64,000 nucleotides of DNA from an uncultured Arachnia sp. (GTDB lineage: Bacteria > Actinomycetota > Actinomycetes > Propionibacteriales > Propionibacteriaceae), in the NCBI GenBank assembly GCA_947499145.1, contig CANMNB010000004.1:62001-126000 (forward strand), in the 5' to 3' direction. Position numbers and translations under genes: made by a program. This document shows positions 56,437 to 64,000 of this stretch, one piece after another. The notes beneath the pieces were generated by a model. That model was given only the letters and a program-made list of their open reading frames with translations. It did not search any database and was not told where the DNA came from. Numbering within the stretch: position 1 is the first letter of the stretch; each line of letters opens with the position of its first letter.

Positions 56437-57551
56437 GAGGTGCGGACCTCCACGTCGGAGAGTCGGGCGGTGATGTGGACGGTCCACGGGATCGCGTCGT
56501 CGTCGCGGTCCGTCCCGAGACCGGGCGGCAGGGTGACGTCGCTCAACACCGAGGAGGTGGTGATCTCCTCGACCGCTCCGGGAAGGATCACGCGCAGTGA
56601 CGAGGCGGTCGCTTCGATGTCGATGGTGGCGGCTGCGGAGGTGTCGAGGGCCGTGAGGTCGAGCGTCGCGTCCTCCGCGACGAACCGGTGCACGGCCACG
56701 TCGGTGACCGGGGTGGTCACGTCATCGGGCTGCAGGAGCAACGCGGTGCCTGCCGTGGCCCCGGCCGAGACGAGCGCGGCGACGAGGACGAAGGCCGGGA
56801 TTCCGCGGCGAGCGACCAGCCCCCAGAGTGTGAGGCCGAGTCCCATGGCCAGCGTGCTGCCCACCAGGGCCCAGGCGGGGGTGGGGGTCCAGCCGAGCGC
56901 GAGCGCGGGGAGGGAACCGGCCGCACCCAGGGCCAGGACCGCGAGTGCACCCCACCAGCTCGGGCTCGGACGCGGCGTGGGAGTGGGCCCGAGGTCGCGC
57001 AGCGCGGGCGATGCTGCGTCGGGTGTACCGGTGTAGGGCGCCAAGTGTGCTCGCCACGCGGCCACGCTCTCCATGGGAAGCCCGGTCGAGGGCGCTCCCG
57101 ACGGAGCCGGCGGAGCGGAGTGGGACGCGGTCGGCGCGAGCGTGTCGTCGCCGGGGCGCCGGTGCAACAGGACCAGCAGGAGGATCGCGGCGGCCGTCGT
57201 GCCCCACGCCACCCCGACACTGGAGGCCAGGAGGATCACGGCGAGGACGCTCGTGGCTCCGATGACCATGATCTGGGTCCCGGTGTCCCACCGCGCGAAG
57301 GCGGGCCAGTGGCGCTCGACGGGAGCCGCGAGGTCCTCCCGGGGAGTGATCGCGGTCAGCCACAGGTAGGCGATGATGCCGAGGCCACCGGAGAAGGCCA
57401 GCCCGACGAAGCCGATGCGGACCAGCAGCGGGTCCACACCCCACCGGCGGGCCAGCGCCACGCTCAAGCCGCTCACCAGCCCGCCCGAGGCGGGTCGCTC
57501 GAGGCGGTCCAGCCGCTTGTCGAGCGTTGCGAGGTCGACCAGGTTGCTCAT
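56433..57551 (-). CDS. PspC domain membrane protein, long
   Basis: 372 aa. Residues 20-70 are a PspC domain (GGLVSGLSVALARRWGVDPLLVRIGFVG). A middle part has several membrane spans (about 85-260) with a Pro/Ser/Thr-rich linker. The C-terminal 110 aa after the last span look like an extracytoplasmic beta-rich region resembling DUF-type domains seen in LiaF-like proteins (ILPGAVEEITTSS, TVHITARLSDVEV). Divergent from the sensor kinase. Envelope-stress role is inferred. Confidence 0.8.
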   Translation of the reverse strand: MSNLVDLATLDKRLDRLERPASGGLVSGLSVALARRWGVDPLLVRIGFVGLAFSGGLGIIAYLWLTAITPREDLAAPVERHWPAFARWDTGTQIMVIGATSVLAVILLASSVGVAWGTTAAAILLLVLLHRRPGDDTLAPTASHSAPPAPSGAPSTGLPMESVAAWRAHLAPYTGTPDAASPALRDLGPTPTPRPSPSWWGALAVLALGAAGSLPALALGWTPTPAWALVGSTLAMGLGLTLWGLVARRGIPAFVLVAALVSAGATAGTALLLQPDDVTTPVTDVAVHRFVAEDATLDLTALDTSAAATIDIEATASSLRVILPGAVEEITTSSVLSDVTLPPGLGTDRDDDAIPWTVHITARLSDVEVRTS

Positions 57552-57667
57552 GTGTCGATTCTCCGCCGCCCCGGGTGCGTGTGGGTATCCGGTGCCACCC
57601 TGAGACGTCACTGATGTTGCGGCTCGGGGGTTCTCCCTCCCGGGTGCGACGTGCCACAGTGGAGAGG

Positions 57668-58930
57668 ATGTCGCAGCCACCAGTCCCCGCCGCGCCCGCG
57701 CCGCAGCGCACCCCGAGCCTCGTGCGCGAGCCGTCCGGGCGCGCCATCGCGGGAGTCGCCACGGGGCTGGCACGCCACCTGGGCGTGCGCGTGGCGTGGG
57801 TCAGGCTCGCCTTCGTGGCTCTGGTGCTCTTCGACGGCGTCGGCGTGCTGCTCTACGCGGCGCTGTGGCTGCTCGTCCCACCGGCGACCGCGGCACCCCG
57901 CCCGCTCGGCATCGACGCGGCCACGAGGCGCGGAGCGCGGACGTCGAGCGTGAGCCCCCCACCGGTGGACGGGACGATGGTGTTCCACGTCGGCGCCATC
58001 GCACTGGGGGTGTGGTGGGTCCTCATCACGGCGGGCGTCTTCCCGGCGGAGGTGCTGTGGCCCGTGACACTGGCCGGTGCCGGCGTGGTGCTGCTGTGGC
58101 TGCAGGCTGACCGAGCGGCGCTGTCCTCGTCGGAGATGGCGGGGCTGGGTCGGTGGACGAAGCTCACGCAAGGGCGATCCGCCGCCTCCGTGCTGCGCCT
58201 CGTCGGTGGCCTCGCCCTCGTGGCGCTGGGGGTGAGTTGGGTCCTCGCGTCGCAGGTCGGTCCCGCCCAATTACCGGCCGTCCTGGCGGCGGCCTTGGCG
58301 CTCCTGGCCGGCGTGGTGGTGGTCGTCGCCCCGTGGATCTTCCGCGGCTGGCAGCGCCTGCGCACGGCCGACCAGGACCGGGTGAGGGCCGCCGCCCAGG
58401 CGGACATGGCGGCGCACCTCCACGACTCGGTCCTGCAGACGCTGGCGCTGATCCAGCGCCAGTCGCAGGACGCCACCACCGTCTCCCGCTTGGCTCGGCA
58501 GCAGGAGCGTGAACTGCGCACCTGGCTCTACGGCGAACCGCCCCGGCCATCCTCGATCAAGGGCGCATTGGACGGGGTGGTCGCGGACGTCGAGGCGGCC
58601 TTCCCGGTGTCGGTGGAGGCCGTGTGCGTGGGCGACGCCGAGATGGACGAGCGGCTGCAGCACCTCGTCGCGGCCGCCCGCGAGGCGGCCTGGAACGCGG
58701 CCAAGCACTCCGGGGCCGACCGCGTCGACATCTTCGCCGAGGTCGAGGAGGGCCGCGTGGAACTGTTCGTGCGTGACCGCGGATCGGGCTTCGACGAGAC
58801 CCGGGTCCCGGCGGACCGTCGCGGAGTGCGAGAATCGATCCAGGCACGGATGGCCCGGCACGACGGCGCGGCGCGGATCCGTTCGGTGCCGGGGGAGGGC
58901 ACCGAGGTGAGACTGGAGATGAGCCGATGA
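57668..58930 (+). CDS. PspC-fused two-component sensor histidine kinase
   Basis: 420 aa. N-terminal PspC domain (residues 18-75, GRAIAGVATGLARHLG), five or so membrane spans (to about 225), HisKA_3 dimerisation with phosphoacceptor His252 in AAHLHDSVLQ, and HATPase with NAAKHSG and DRGSGFDE. Partners the LuxR-type regulator in ATGA overlap. A NarL-family sensor of envelope stress, related to the LiaSR/PspC-type kinases of actinobacteria. ATG 57668 gives the conserved start. Confidence 0.9.
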   Translation: MSQPPVPAAPAPQRTPSLVREPSGRAIAGVATGLARHLGVRVAWVRLAFVALVLFDGVGVLLYAALWLLVPPATAAPRPLGIDAATRRGARTSSVSPPPVDGTMVFHVGAIALGVWWVLITAGVFPAEVLWPVTLAGAGVVLLWLQADRAALSSSEMAGLGRWTKLTQGRSAASVLRLVGGLALVALGVSWVLASQVGPAQLPAVLAAALALLAGVVVVVAPWIFRGWQRLRTADQDRVRAAAQADMAAHLHDSVLQTLALIQRQSQDATTVSRLARQQERELRTWLYGEPPRPSSIKGALDGVVADVEAAFPVSVEAVCVGDAEMDERLQHLVAAAREAAWNAAKHSGADRVDIFAEVEEGRVELFVRDRGSGFDETRVPADRRGVRESIQARMARHDGAARIRSVPGEGTEVRLEMSR

Positions 58931-59589
58931 GCGAGGGTGCGACGTCCCGGGAACGCCTCCGGGTGGTGCTGGTGGACGACCACGAGATGTTCCGCGCGGG
59001 CGTGCGGCACGAAATCGGGGACCGGTGCGACGTCGTGGGCGAGGGCTGGGACGTCGAGAGCTCCGTGGAGGCGATCTGCGGCTCGGCTCCGGACGTCGTG
59101 CTGCTCGACGTCCACCTGCCCGGCGGCGGTGGGGCCGAGGTCATCAGGCGCACCGTGGCGGCCGGCTGTGAGACCCGATTCCTCGCGCTCTCGGTCTCCG
59201 ACGCCGCCGAGGACGTGATCGGTGTCATCAGGGCCGGTGCGCGCGGCTACGTCACGAAGTCGATCTCCTCGGAGGAGTTGTGGGAGGGCATTGAGCGCGT
59301 GGCCTCCGGCGACGCCGTCTTCTCTCCCCGGTTGGCAGGCTTCGTGCTGGACGCGTTCTCCGGCGCCATCGACATCGCGTCCGTGGACGAGGAGCTCGAC
59401 CGGCTCAGCGCCCGCGAGCGCGAGGTCATGAAGCTCATCGCGCGCGGCTACGCGTACAAGGAGGTCGCGAGGGAGCTCTACATCTCGATCAAGACCGTCG
59501 AGACGCACGTCTCGAGTGTGCTGCGCAAGCTGCAGTTGAGCAATCGACACCAACTGACGAAGTGGGCGACGGATCGGCACCTCATCTGA
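58927..59589 (+). CDS. LuxR/NarL-family response regulator
   Basis: 220 aa. Receiver domain with phosphoacceptor Asp61 (VLLDVHLPGGG) and acidic pair VLVDDHEMF (Asp17, Asp18), then a LuxR-type HTH at about 150-212 (LSAREREVMKLIARGYAYKEVARELYISIKTVETH). Cognate of the PspC-kinase by ATGA coupling. Likely controls the divergent PspC genes and envelope-stress targets; target promoters not identified. Confidence 0.95.
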   Translation: MSEGATSRERLRVVLVDDHEMFRAGVRHEIGDRCDVVGEGWDVESSVEAICGSAPDVVLLDVHLPGGGGAEVIRRTVAAGCETRFLALSVSDAAEDVIGVIRAGARGYVTKSISSEELWEGIERVASGDAVFSPRLAGFVLDAFSGAIDIASVDEELDRLSAREREVMKLIARGYAYKEVARELYISIKTVETHVSSVLRKLQLSNRHQLTKWATDRHLI

Positions 59590-59606
59590 GCTCGCGGGAA
59601 ACGCAA

Positions 59607-59634
59607 CAGGAGCGCCCCCGAGGGGACGCTCCTG
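59607..59634. terminator. Bidirectional terminator between response regulator and GlsB gene
   Basis: CAGGAGCGCCCC and GGGGACGCTCCTG form a 12-13-bp hairpin with one A/C mismatch, between convergent genes; no T-run. Confidence 0.75.
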
Positions 59635-59654
59635 AAGGTGTTGGTGTGGGACGG

Positions 59655-59918
59655 TCAGGCGCGGTTCTTGGTCACGAGACCGTAGATGAACAGCACCAGG
59701 AGGGCGCCGAGCACCGAGAACAGCAGACCCTCGAGGGAGAAGATGTCCTCGTAGCTCACGTCGAAGATGAGGCCACCGAGGAATCCACCCAGGAGGGCGC
59801 CCACGATGCCCAGGATCATGGTGGCGAGCCAGCCGCCACCCTGCTTGCCGGGGAAGATCGCCTTGGCGATGGCTCCACCGATCAGACCGATAACAATGTA
59901 AGCAAGAATCGTCAACAT
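59655..59918 (-). CDS. GlsB/YeaQ/YmgE family membrane protein
   Basis: 87 aa. MLTILAYIVIGLIGGAIAKAIFPG, then GGWLATMILGIVGALLGGFLGG and a third hydrophobic stretch: three membrane helices, glycine-rich, of the transglycosylase-associated protein family. Stress-associated in other bacteria; biochemical role unknown. The longer upstream frame is antisense to the next gene. Convergent with the response regulator. Confidence 0.85.
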   Translation of the reverse strand: MLTILAYIVIGLIGGAIAKAIFPGKQGGGWLATMILGIVGALLGGFLGGLIFDVSYEDIFSLEGLLFSVLGALLVLFIYGLVTKNRA

Positions 59919-60030
59919 GTGACCAGCATGCACCACTGTGGGGTCACTTCTCGCAATTCCCGGCAATTTTCGCGACGGCGTGTCGCTTCCGGTTGGCGGG
60001 GACCAGCGTCTCGTGGCTACCCTGAGCCCC

Positions 60031-60369
60031 ATGGAAATCCTGCACCAGTTGGTCCTGCTCCTGCATTTCATCGGTTTCGCGGCACTCTTCGGGGGCGCGT
60101 TCACGCAGCTGAAGGGCCCGCGCCGCGTCAACGCCGCCATGGTGCACGGTGCTTGGACCCAGCTCGTCACGGGTCTGCTCCTCGTCGCCTTCCTGGAAAT
60201 GGGGGACGGTGACGTCAACCACATGAAGGTGGGGGTCAAGCTCCTCGTCCTCGTGGGCATCGTGGTCCTGGTCCTGCTGAACAAGAAGAAGGAGGTCCTC
60301 GCGGACGGCATCTTCTTCGGCATCCTCGGCCTGACCGTCCTGAACGCCGCCATCGCCGTCATGTGGTGA
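60031..60369 (+). CDS. Small integral membrane protein, unknown function
   Basis: 112 aa with four hydrophobic helices (LVLLLHFIGFAALFGGAFTQ, LVTGLLLVAFLEMGDG, LLVLVGIVVLVLL, FFGILGLTVLNAAIAVMW) and a KKKEV loop. Family not recognised beyond a general four-helix membrane protein. TACCCT (60018-60023) lies 7 nt before the ATG, a leaderless pattern, which favours this start over the earlier ATG at 59938. Confidence 0.75.
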   Translation: MEILHQLVLLLHFIGFAALFGGAFTQLKGPRRVNAAMVHGAWTQLVTGLLLVAFLEMGDGDVNHMKVGVKLLVLVGIVVLVLLNKKKEVLADGIFFGILGLTVLNAAIAVMW

Positions 60370-60396
60370 CGAGCCCGCCCCGACGCGTGCACGACG

Positions 60397-60453
60397 GGGG
60401 CCCGATCGGGGGAGGCGAGGACACTACGTCCCTGTCCCCACTGATCGGGCCCC
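60397..60453. terminator. Bidirectional terminator, convergent genes
   Basis: Perfect 11-bp arms GGGGCCCGATC (60397-60407) and GATCGGGCCCC (60443-60453) with an inner GGAC/GTCC stem. It lies between a plus-strand membrane gene and the minus-strand PLD gene. Confidence 0.8.
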
Positions 60454-60526
60454 TTCCAGGTCCGGCGCGGTAGACGCACAGGACCCGCGTTGCCCAACGA
60501 GCCGCCGGCCGGGTCCCCCGAGCCGC

Positions 60527-61756
60527 CTAGAACATCGGGCGCCAGGGGGCGAGCAGCGACTCGGTGGCCTTCTCCACCCACGAACGACGGCGCCACTGCT
60601 CCAGTGTGAGCTCCATGGTGTTGGTCTCGTCGACGGCGAAGATCCGTTCCATCTCCTCCGCGGCTGCGGCGTCGAGGATTTCAAGGTTGATCTCGTAGTT
60701 TCCCCACAGGCTCAGGCGGTCCAGGTTCGCCGTCCCGATCGTCGACCATTGGCCGTCGATGGTCGCCGTCTTCGAGTGCACCATCGCACCCTGATAGAGG
60801 AACAACCGGATCCCGGACGACAGCAGGTCCTCGTAGAAGCCGCGGGATAGCCAGTCCGCCACGACGTGGTTGGACTTGCGAGGGACGATGATCCGCACGT
60901 CCACGCCGCGCTTGACCGCATCGCGCAGCGATTGGACGAGGTCGTCGTCGGGGATGAGGTAGGCATGGGTCAACCAGATCCGCTCGGAGGCCCGGTCGAT
61001 GGCCTCCAGGTACATGTTGCGGATCGGGTACACCTGGATGCGCGGAGTGTTGCGGTGCACGCGGAAAGCCGAGTGCCATCGCCGGGGCGCCGTGTTCGGC
61101 AAGGGCTGTTGTCCCCGCCGCACGTGCAGGTTCCAGAAGTCGACGTAGGCGTTGGACAGCTCGGCGACGGCAGGGCCCACGAGCCGGGCGTGGGTGTCGC
61201 GCCACTTCGTGGCGTACAACGAGCCGATGTTGTACCCACCCACGAACCCGATGGTGTCGTCGACGACGAGGATCTTGCGGTGGTCGCGGCCCCAGTGACG
61301 CGGCGACCAGGGTATGGGGATTGCGGGGTGGCGCATCACCCGCAGACCCTCAGGCATGTGGAAGAACCGCCGTGGCACCACGAGGTTGGCGAAGTCGTCC
61401 CAGATGACGTGGACCGCCACGCCACGCTCTGCCGCACGTGCGAACGCGCGCTTGAACCGCTCCCCGACCTCGTCCCCCTTCCAGATGAAGGTCTCGAAGT
61501 AGATGGTCTCCCGGGCGCCGTCGATGGCCTCGAGCATGTCCTCGTAGAGGTGTTCGCCGTAGGTGTAGACCGTGAGCTCGTCGTCCTCGACGGCCATGGG
61601 TCGGGGCCGGGTATGGGGGAACCGTCGGAGCTTGCGGTGCTTCTTTCGGAGGGACTCCAGGACCGTGAGCCCGATCATCGTGGCGATCTGGACGAGGATC
61701 ACGCCCAGCGATACCCAGGGCAACGCCCGTCGCAGGGACCGGAGCGCAGGCGTCAT
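60527..61756 (-). CDS. Phospholipase D-family cardiolipin synthase-like
   Basis: 409 aa. A single N-terminal membrane helix (about 14-33), then two PLD domains. HKD motifs HWGRDHRKILVVDD (about residue 155) and HSKTATIDGQWSTIGTANLDRLS (about 325) each give H-x-K-x4-D. Resembles cardiolipin synthase or related bacterial PLD transferases that make cardiolipin from phosphatidylglycerol. ATG 61756; TAGGCT 7 nt upstream suggests a leaderless transcript. Divergent from pcrA. Confidence 0.88.
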   Translation of the reverse strand: MTPALRSLRRALPWVSLGVILVQIATMIGLTVLESLRKKHRKLRRFPHTRPRPMAVEDDELTVYTYGEHLYEDMLEAIDGARETIYFETFIWKGDEVGERFKRAFARAAERGVAVHVIWDDFANLVVPRRFFHMPEGLRVMRHPAIPIPWSPRHWGRDHRKILVVDDTIGFVGGYNIGSLYATKWRDTHARLVGPAVAELSNAYVDFWNLHVRRGQQPLPNTAPRRWHSAFRVHRNTPRIQVYPIRNMYLEAIDRASERIWLTHAYLIPDDDLVQSLRDAVKRGVDVRIIVPRKSNHVVADWLSRGFYEDLLSSGIRLFLYQGAMVHSKTATIDGQWSTIGTANLDRLSLWGNYEINLEILDAAAAEEMERIFAVDETNTMELTLEQWRRRSWVEKATESLLAPWRPMF

Positions 61757-61799
61757 GGCACTCAGCCTATCGGAGCGGCGGTAGGCTGTTCCGGACATC

Positions 61800-64000
61800 A
61801 TGACTGACTCCCTGTTCCCGGACCTGTTCTCCGTCTTCGCGTCCCCTCCGGCCGCCCGCGAGGCGTCACCCGACGCCACCGAGGATCGGGCGCGATCCGC
61901 TGCGAAGGCCCGTCAGGCCAGCGAGGCGGAGCTCCTCGAGGGGCTGAACCCGCCGCAGCGCAGTGCCGTGCTCCACGAGGGCTCCCCGGTGCTCGTCGTG
62001 GCCGGGGCCGGCTCCGGCAAGACCCGGGTGCTGACGCGTCGCATCGCGCACCTCGTGGCCGCGCGAGGGGTGCACCCGGGGGCGATCCTGGCCATCACCT
62101 TCACCAACAAGGCCGCGGCGGAGATGCGCGAGCGCGTGGTGGACCTGGTGGGGAACCGGGCCCGCCTGATGTGGGTGTCCACCTTCCACTCCGCCTGCGT
62201 GCGGATCCTGCGTGCGGACATCGACCGGTTCGGCATGTCCAAGTCCTTCTCCATCTATGACGACGCGGACGCCAAGCGACTCATGTCCCTGGTGGTGCGG
62301 GACCATGAACTCGACCCCAAGCGGTACCCGGTCCGGGCGGTCATGAACGCGGTGAGCAACTTCAAGAACGAGCTGGTGGACTTCGAGACCGCCTCAGCCG
62401 AGGCAGAGGGACCGCGGCAGCGGGCCATCGCCGATGCCTACGCGGACTACCAGAAGCGGCTGCGGGCGGCCAACGCCCTCGATTTCGACGACCTCATCAT
62501 GATGTCGGTGCACCTCATGCAGGCCTTCCCCGACATCCGGGAGAAGTACCGTCGCCGGTTCCGGCACGTGCTCGTCGACGAGTACCAGGACACCAACCAC
62601 GCCCAGTACTCGCTGGTGCGGGAGCTCTGTGCCCCGCAAGGGGAGCACGAGCACGCGGTCGAGCCGGCCGAACTCATGGTGGTGGGCGACTCCGACCAGT
62701 CCATCTATGCCTTCCGAGGCGCCACGATCCGCAACATCCTCGACTTCGAGAGCGACTTCCCCGGTGCCACCACCGTGGTGCTGGACCAGAACTACCGATC
62801 CACCGGCAACGTGCTGACGGCGGCCAACTCGGTGATCTCACGCAACTCGTCGCGGCGCGACAAGAGGCTGTGGTCCGAGCTGGGCGACGGGGAGCTCATC
62901 GTCGGCTACGTCGCCGACACCGAGCACGACGAGGCCCAGTTCGTGGCTGACGAGATCGACAGGCTCGTCGACGCCGGCGCGACCCGCTACGGCGACGTCG
63001 CCGTGTTCTACCGCACGAACGCGCAGTCCCGGGCGCTGGAGGAGGTGTTCATCCGCGTCGGCCTGCCCTACAAGGTGGTCGGCGGGGTGCGCTTCTACGA
63101 GCGCCGGGAGGTCCGCGACGCCCTGGCCTACCTGCGCGCCCTGGCCAACCCCGCGGACGACGTCTCGGTGCGGCGCATCCTCAACGTCCCCAAGCGCGGC
63201 ATCGGCGACAGGGCGGAGGCGGCCGTCGCATCCCTCGCCTCCGCCGAGCAACTCACCTTCTTCGAGGCCCTCAGCCGCGCAGAGGAGGCCCCGGGCATCG
63301 CCACGCGCTCCCTCAAGCAGATCCGTGGTTTCGTGGACATGATGGACCTGCACCGCGTGATGGTGGCCGAGGGCCAGCCCGCGGATGAGATCCTCACCTC
63401 GGTGCTGCACGCCTCCGGCTACGTGCCCGAACTGCGCGCCTCGACGGACCCGCAGGACGAGACCAGACTCGAGAACCTCGAGGAACTGGTCAGCGTGGCC
63501 GCGGAGTTCGTGGCCGGCGCCAACACGGTCGACCTGGAGGCAGCCACGTCCGCGGGCCTGGCCGCGGGTATGCCCGAGCCCGACGACTCGCTGGCCGCGT
63601 TCCTGGAGCGGGTGGCGCTCGTCGCGGATGCCGACCAGGTCCCGACCACGGACGATGGCCAGGGCGTGGTGACGCTGATGACGCTCCACACCGCCAAGGG
63701 GCTGGAGTTCGACACGGTCTTCCTCACGGGTATGGAGGAGGGCGTCTTCCCCCACATGCGGGCCTTCGACAACGTGGACGAACTGGAGGAGGAGCGGCGG
63801 CTGGCCTACGTCGGGATCACCCGCGCCCGCAAGCTCCTGCACGTCTCGCGGGCCGCCGTCCGCGTCACGTTCGGCTCGCCCACCTACAATCCGCCCTCCC
63901 GCTTCCTGTCCGAGATCCCCGGCCACGTCATGGACTGGCGCCGGACGGGAGAGGCCATCACCAGCTGGGCGGCCACCTCGGCCACGAGGAACCAGCGGAC
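61800..64000 (+). CDS. pcrA: ATP-dependent DNA helicase PcrA/UvrD, 3' truncated
   Basis: 733 codons to the window end; full enzymes are about 750-800 aa. UvrD/Rep SF1A motifs in order: Walker A GAGSGKTRVLT (about 66), motif Ia FTNKAAAEM, motif II DEYQDTNHAQYS, motif III GDSDQSIYAFRGA, QNYRST, TLHTAKGLEFD and motif VI VGITRARKLL. Unwinds DNA in excision repair and replication restart. An unstructured 50-residue N-terminus with Glu/Ala precedes it. ATG 61800; a TAGGCT box lies 12 nt before it. Confidence 0.95.
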   Translation, partial: MTDSLFPDLFSVFASPPAAREASPDATEDRARSAAKARQASEAELLEGLNPPQRSAVLHEGSPVLVVAGAGSGKTRVLTRRIAHLVAARGVHPGAILAITFTNKAAAEMRERVVDLVGNRARLMWVSTFHSACVRILRADIDRFGMSKSFSIYDDADAKRLMSLVVRDHELDPKRYPVRAVMNAVSNFKNELVDFETASAEAEGPRQRAIADAYADYQKRLRAANALDFDDLIMMSVHLMQAFPDIREKYRRRFRHVLVDEYQDTNHAQYSLVRELCAPQGEHEHAVEPAELMVVGDSDQSIYAFRGATIRNILDFESDFPGATTVVLDQNYRSTGNVLTAANSVISRNSSRRDKRLWSELGDGELIVGYVADTEHDEAQFVADEIDRLVDAGATRYGDVAVFYRTNAQSRALEEVFIRVGLPYKVVGGVRFYERREVRDALAYLRALANPADDVSVRRILNVPKRGIGDRAEAAVASLASAEQLTFFEALSRAEEAPGIATRSLKQIRGFVDMMDLHRVMVAEGQPADEILTSVLHASGYVPELRASTDPQDETRLENLEELVSVAAEFVAGANTVDLEAATSAGLAAGMPEPDDSLAAFLERVALVADADQVPTTDDGQGVVTLMTLHTAKGLEFDTVFLTGMEEGVFPHMRAFDNVDELEEERRLAYVGITRARKLLHVSRAAVRVTFGSPTYNPPSRFLSEIPGHVMDWRRTGEAITSWAATSATRNQR

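Noticed and set aside
59938-60030. Extended N-terminus for the 60031 membrane protein
   Set aside because: Adds a non-hydrophobic, unconserved-looking segment; the -10 box fits ATG 60031.

Overview
The window reads as a chromosomal segment of a high-GC Gram-positive bacterium (Actinomycetota). Gene content supports this: a GuaB3-type IMPDH paralogue next to guaB, an EF-G-like second factor, an MgtA-like mannosyltransferase, CIRCE-controlled groES-groEL, PspC-fused sensor kinases, several luciferase-like (LLM) flavin oxidoreductases and an rpsI with a long acidic N-terminus. At least ten genes also have a TANNNT -10 box 6-8 nt before the start codon, the mark of leaderless mRNAs common in this phylum. 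The family Propionibacteriaceae is my guess from overall feel, not a demonstration. No rRNA, tRNA, prophage, insertion sequence or CRISPR array was seen.

Layout. 1-5793: sugar ABC transport, a cut-off ATPase and then a complete YtfQ/YtfR/YtfT/YjfF-like operon behind a promoter overlapped by two LacI-type palindromes. 5920-7628: a glycosyltransferase coupled to a transglutaminase-like protein. 7617-11551 (minus): LLM oxidoreductase, superoxide dismutase and a trmB-truA-methyltransferase operon. 11777-15159: a VOC protein, YccF, and an LLM monooxygenase with its FMN reductase. 15170-19912: EF-G-like factor, then rplM-rpsI and glmM. 19913-20493 is a repeat-rich gene-free island. 20494-29454: coaA, photolyase, glmS, acpS, nnr, then divergent DyP peroxidase and copper-chaperone lipoprotein, and a mannosyltransferase. 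29680-34969: a DEAD-box helicase with a large RDD-rich N-terminus, then the t6A operon tsaE(GNAT fusion)-tsaB-rimI-tsaD. 34966-36709: S4 protein, a tandem 40-bp hairpin repeat and a THUMP-like methyltransferase.

36710-37229 is a second gene-free island holding a regular array of CGCCAG/CTGGCG motifs that switches orientation at its centre. 37230-43608 is a peptide ABC transporter operon. 43695-45759 is the heat-shock groES-groEL operon. 45902-52796: guaB, guaB3, chorismate mutase, an FAD oxidoreductase, and an LLM oxidoreductase coupled to a GH13 glucosidase. 52803-55940: cysK-cysE and guaA. 55945-59589: a PspC envelope-stress cluster with a PspC-histidine kinase and LuxR-type regulator. 59655-64000: small membrane proteins, a cardiolipin-synthase-like PLD protein and the start of pcrA.

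Most genes are housekeeping. The unusual material is mainly non-coding: four copies of a dispersed palindromic element (near 5852, 20075, 20312 and 37000), the bidirectional motif array at 36750-36942, the tandem hairpin repeats at 35380, a compound palindrome at 12642 and a long inverted repeat at 11631. At the protein level the GNAT-TsaE fusion and the RDD-repeat helicase stand out.
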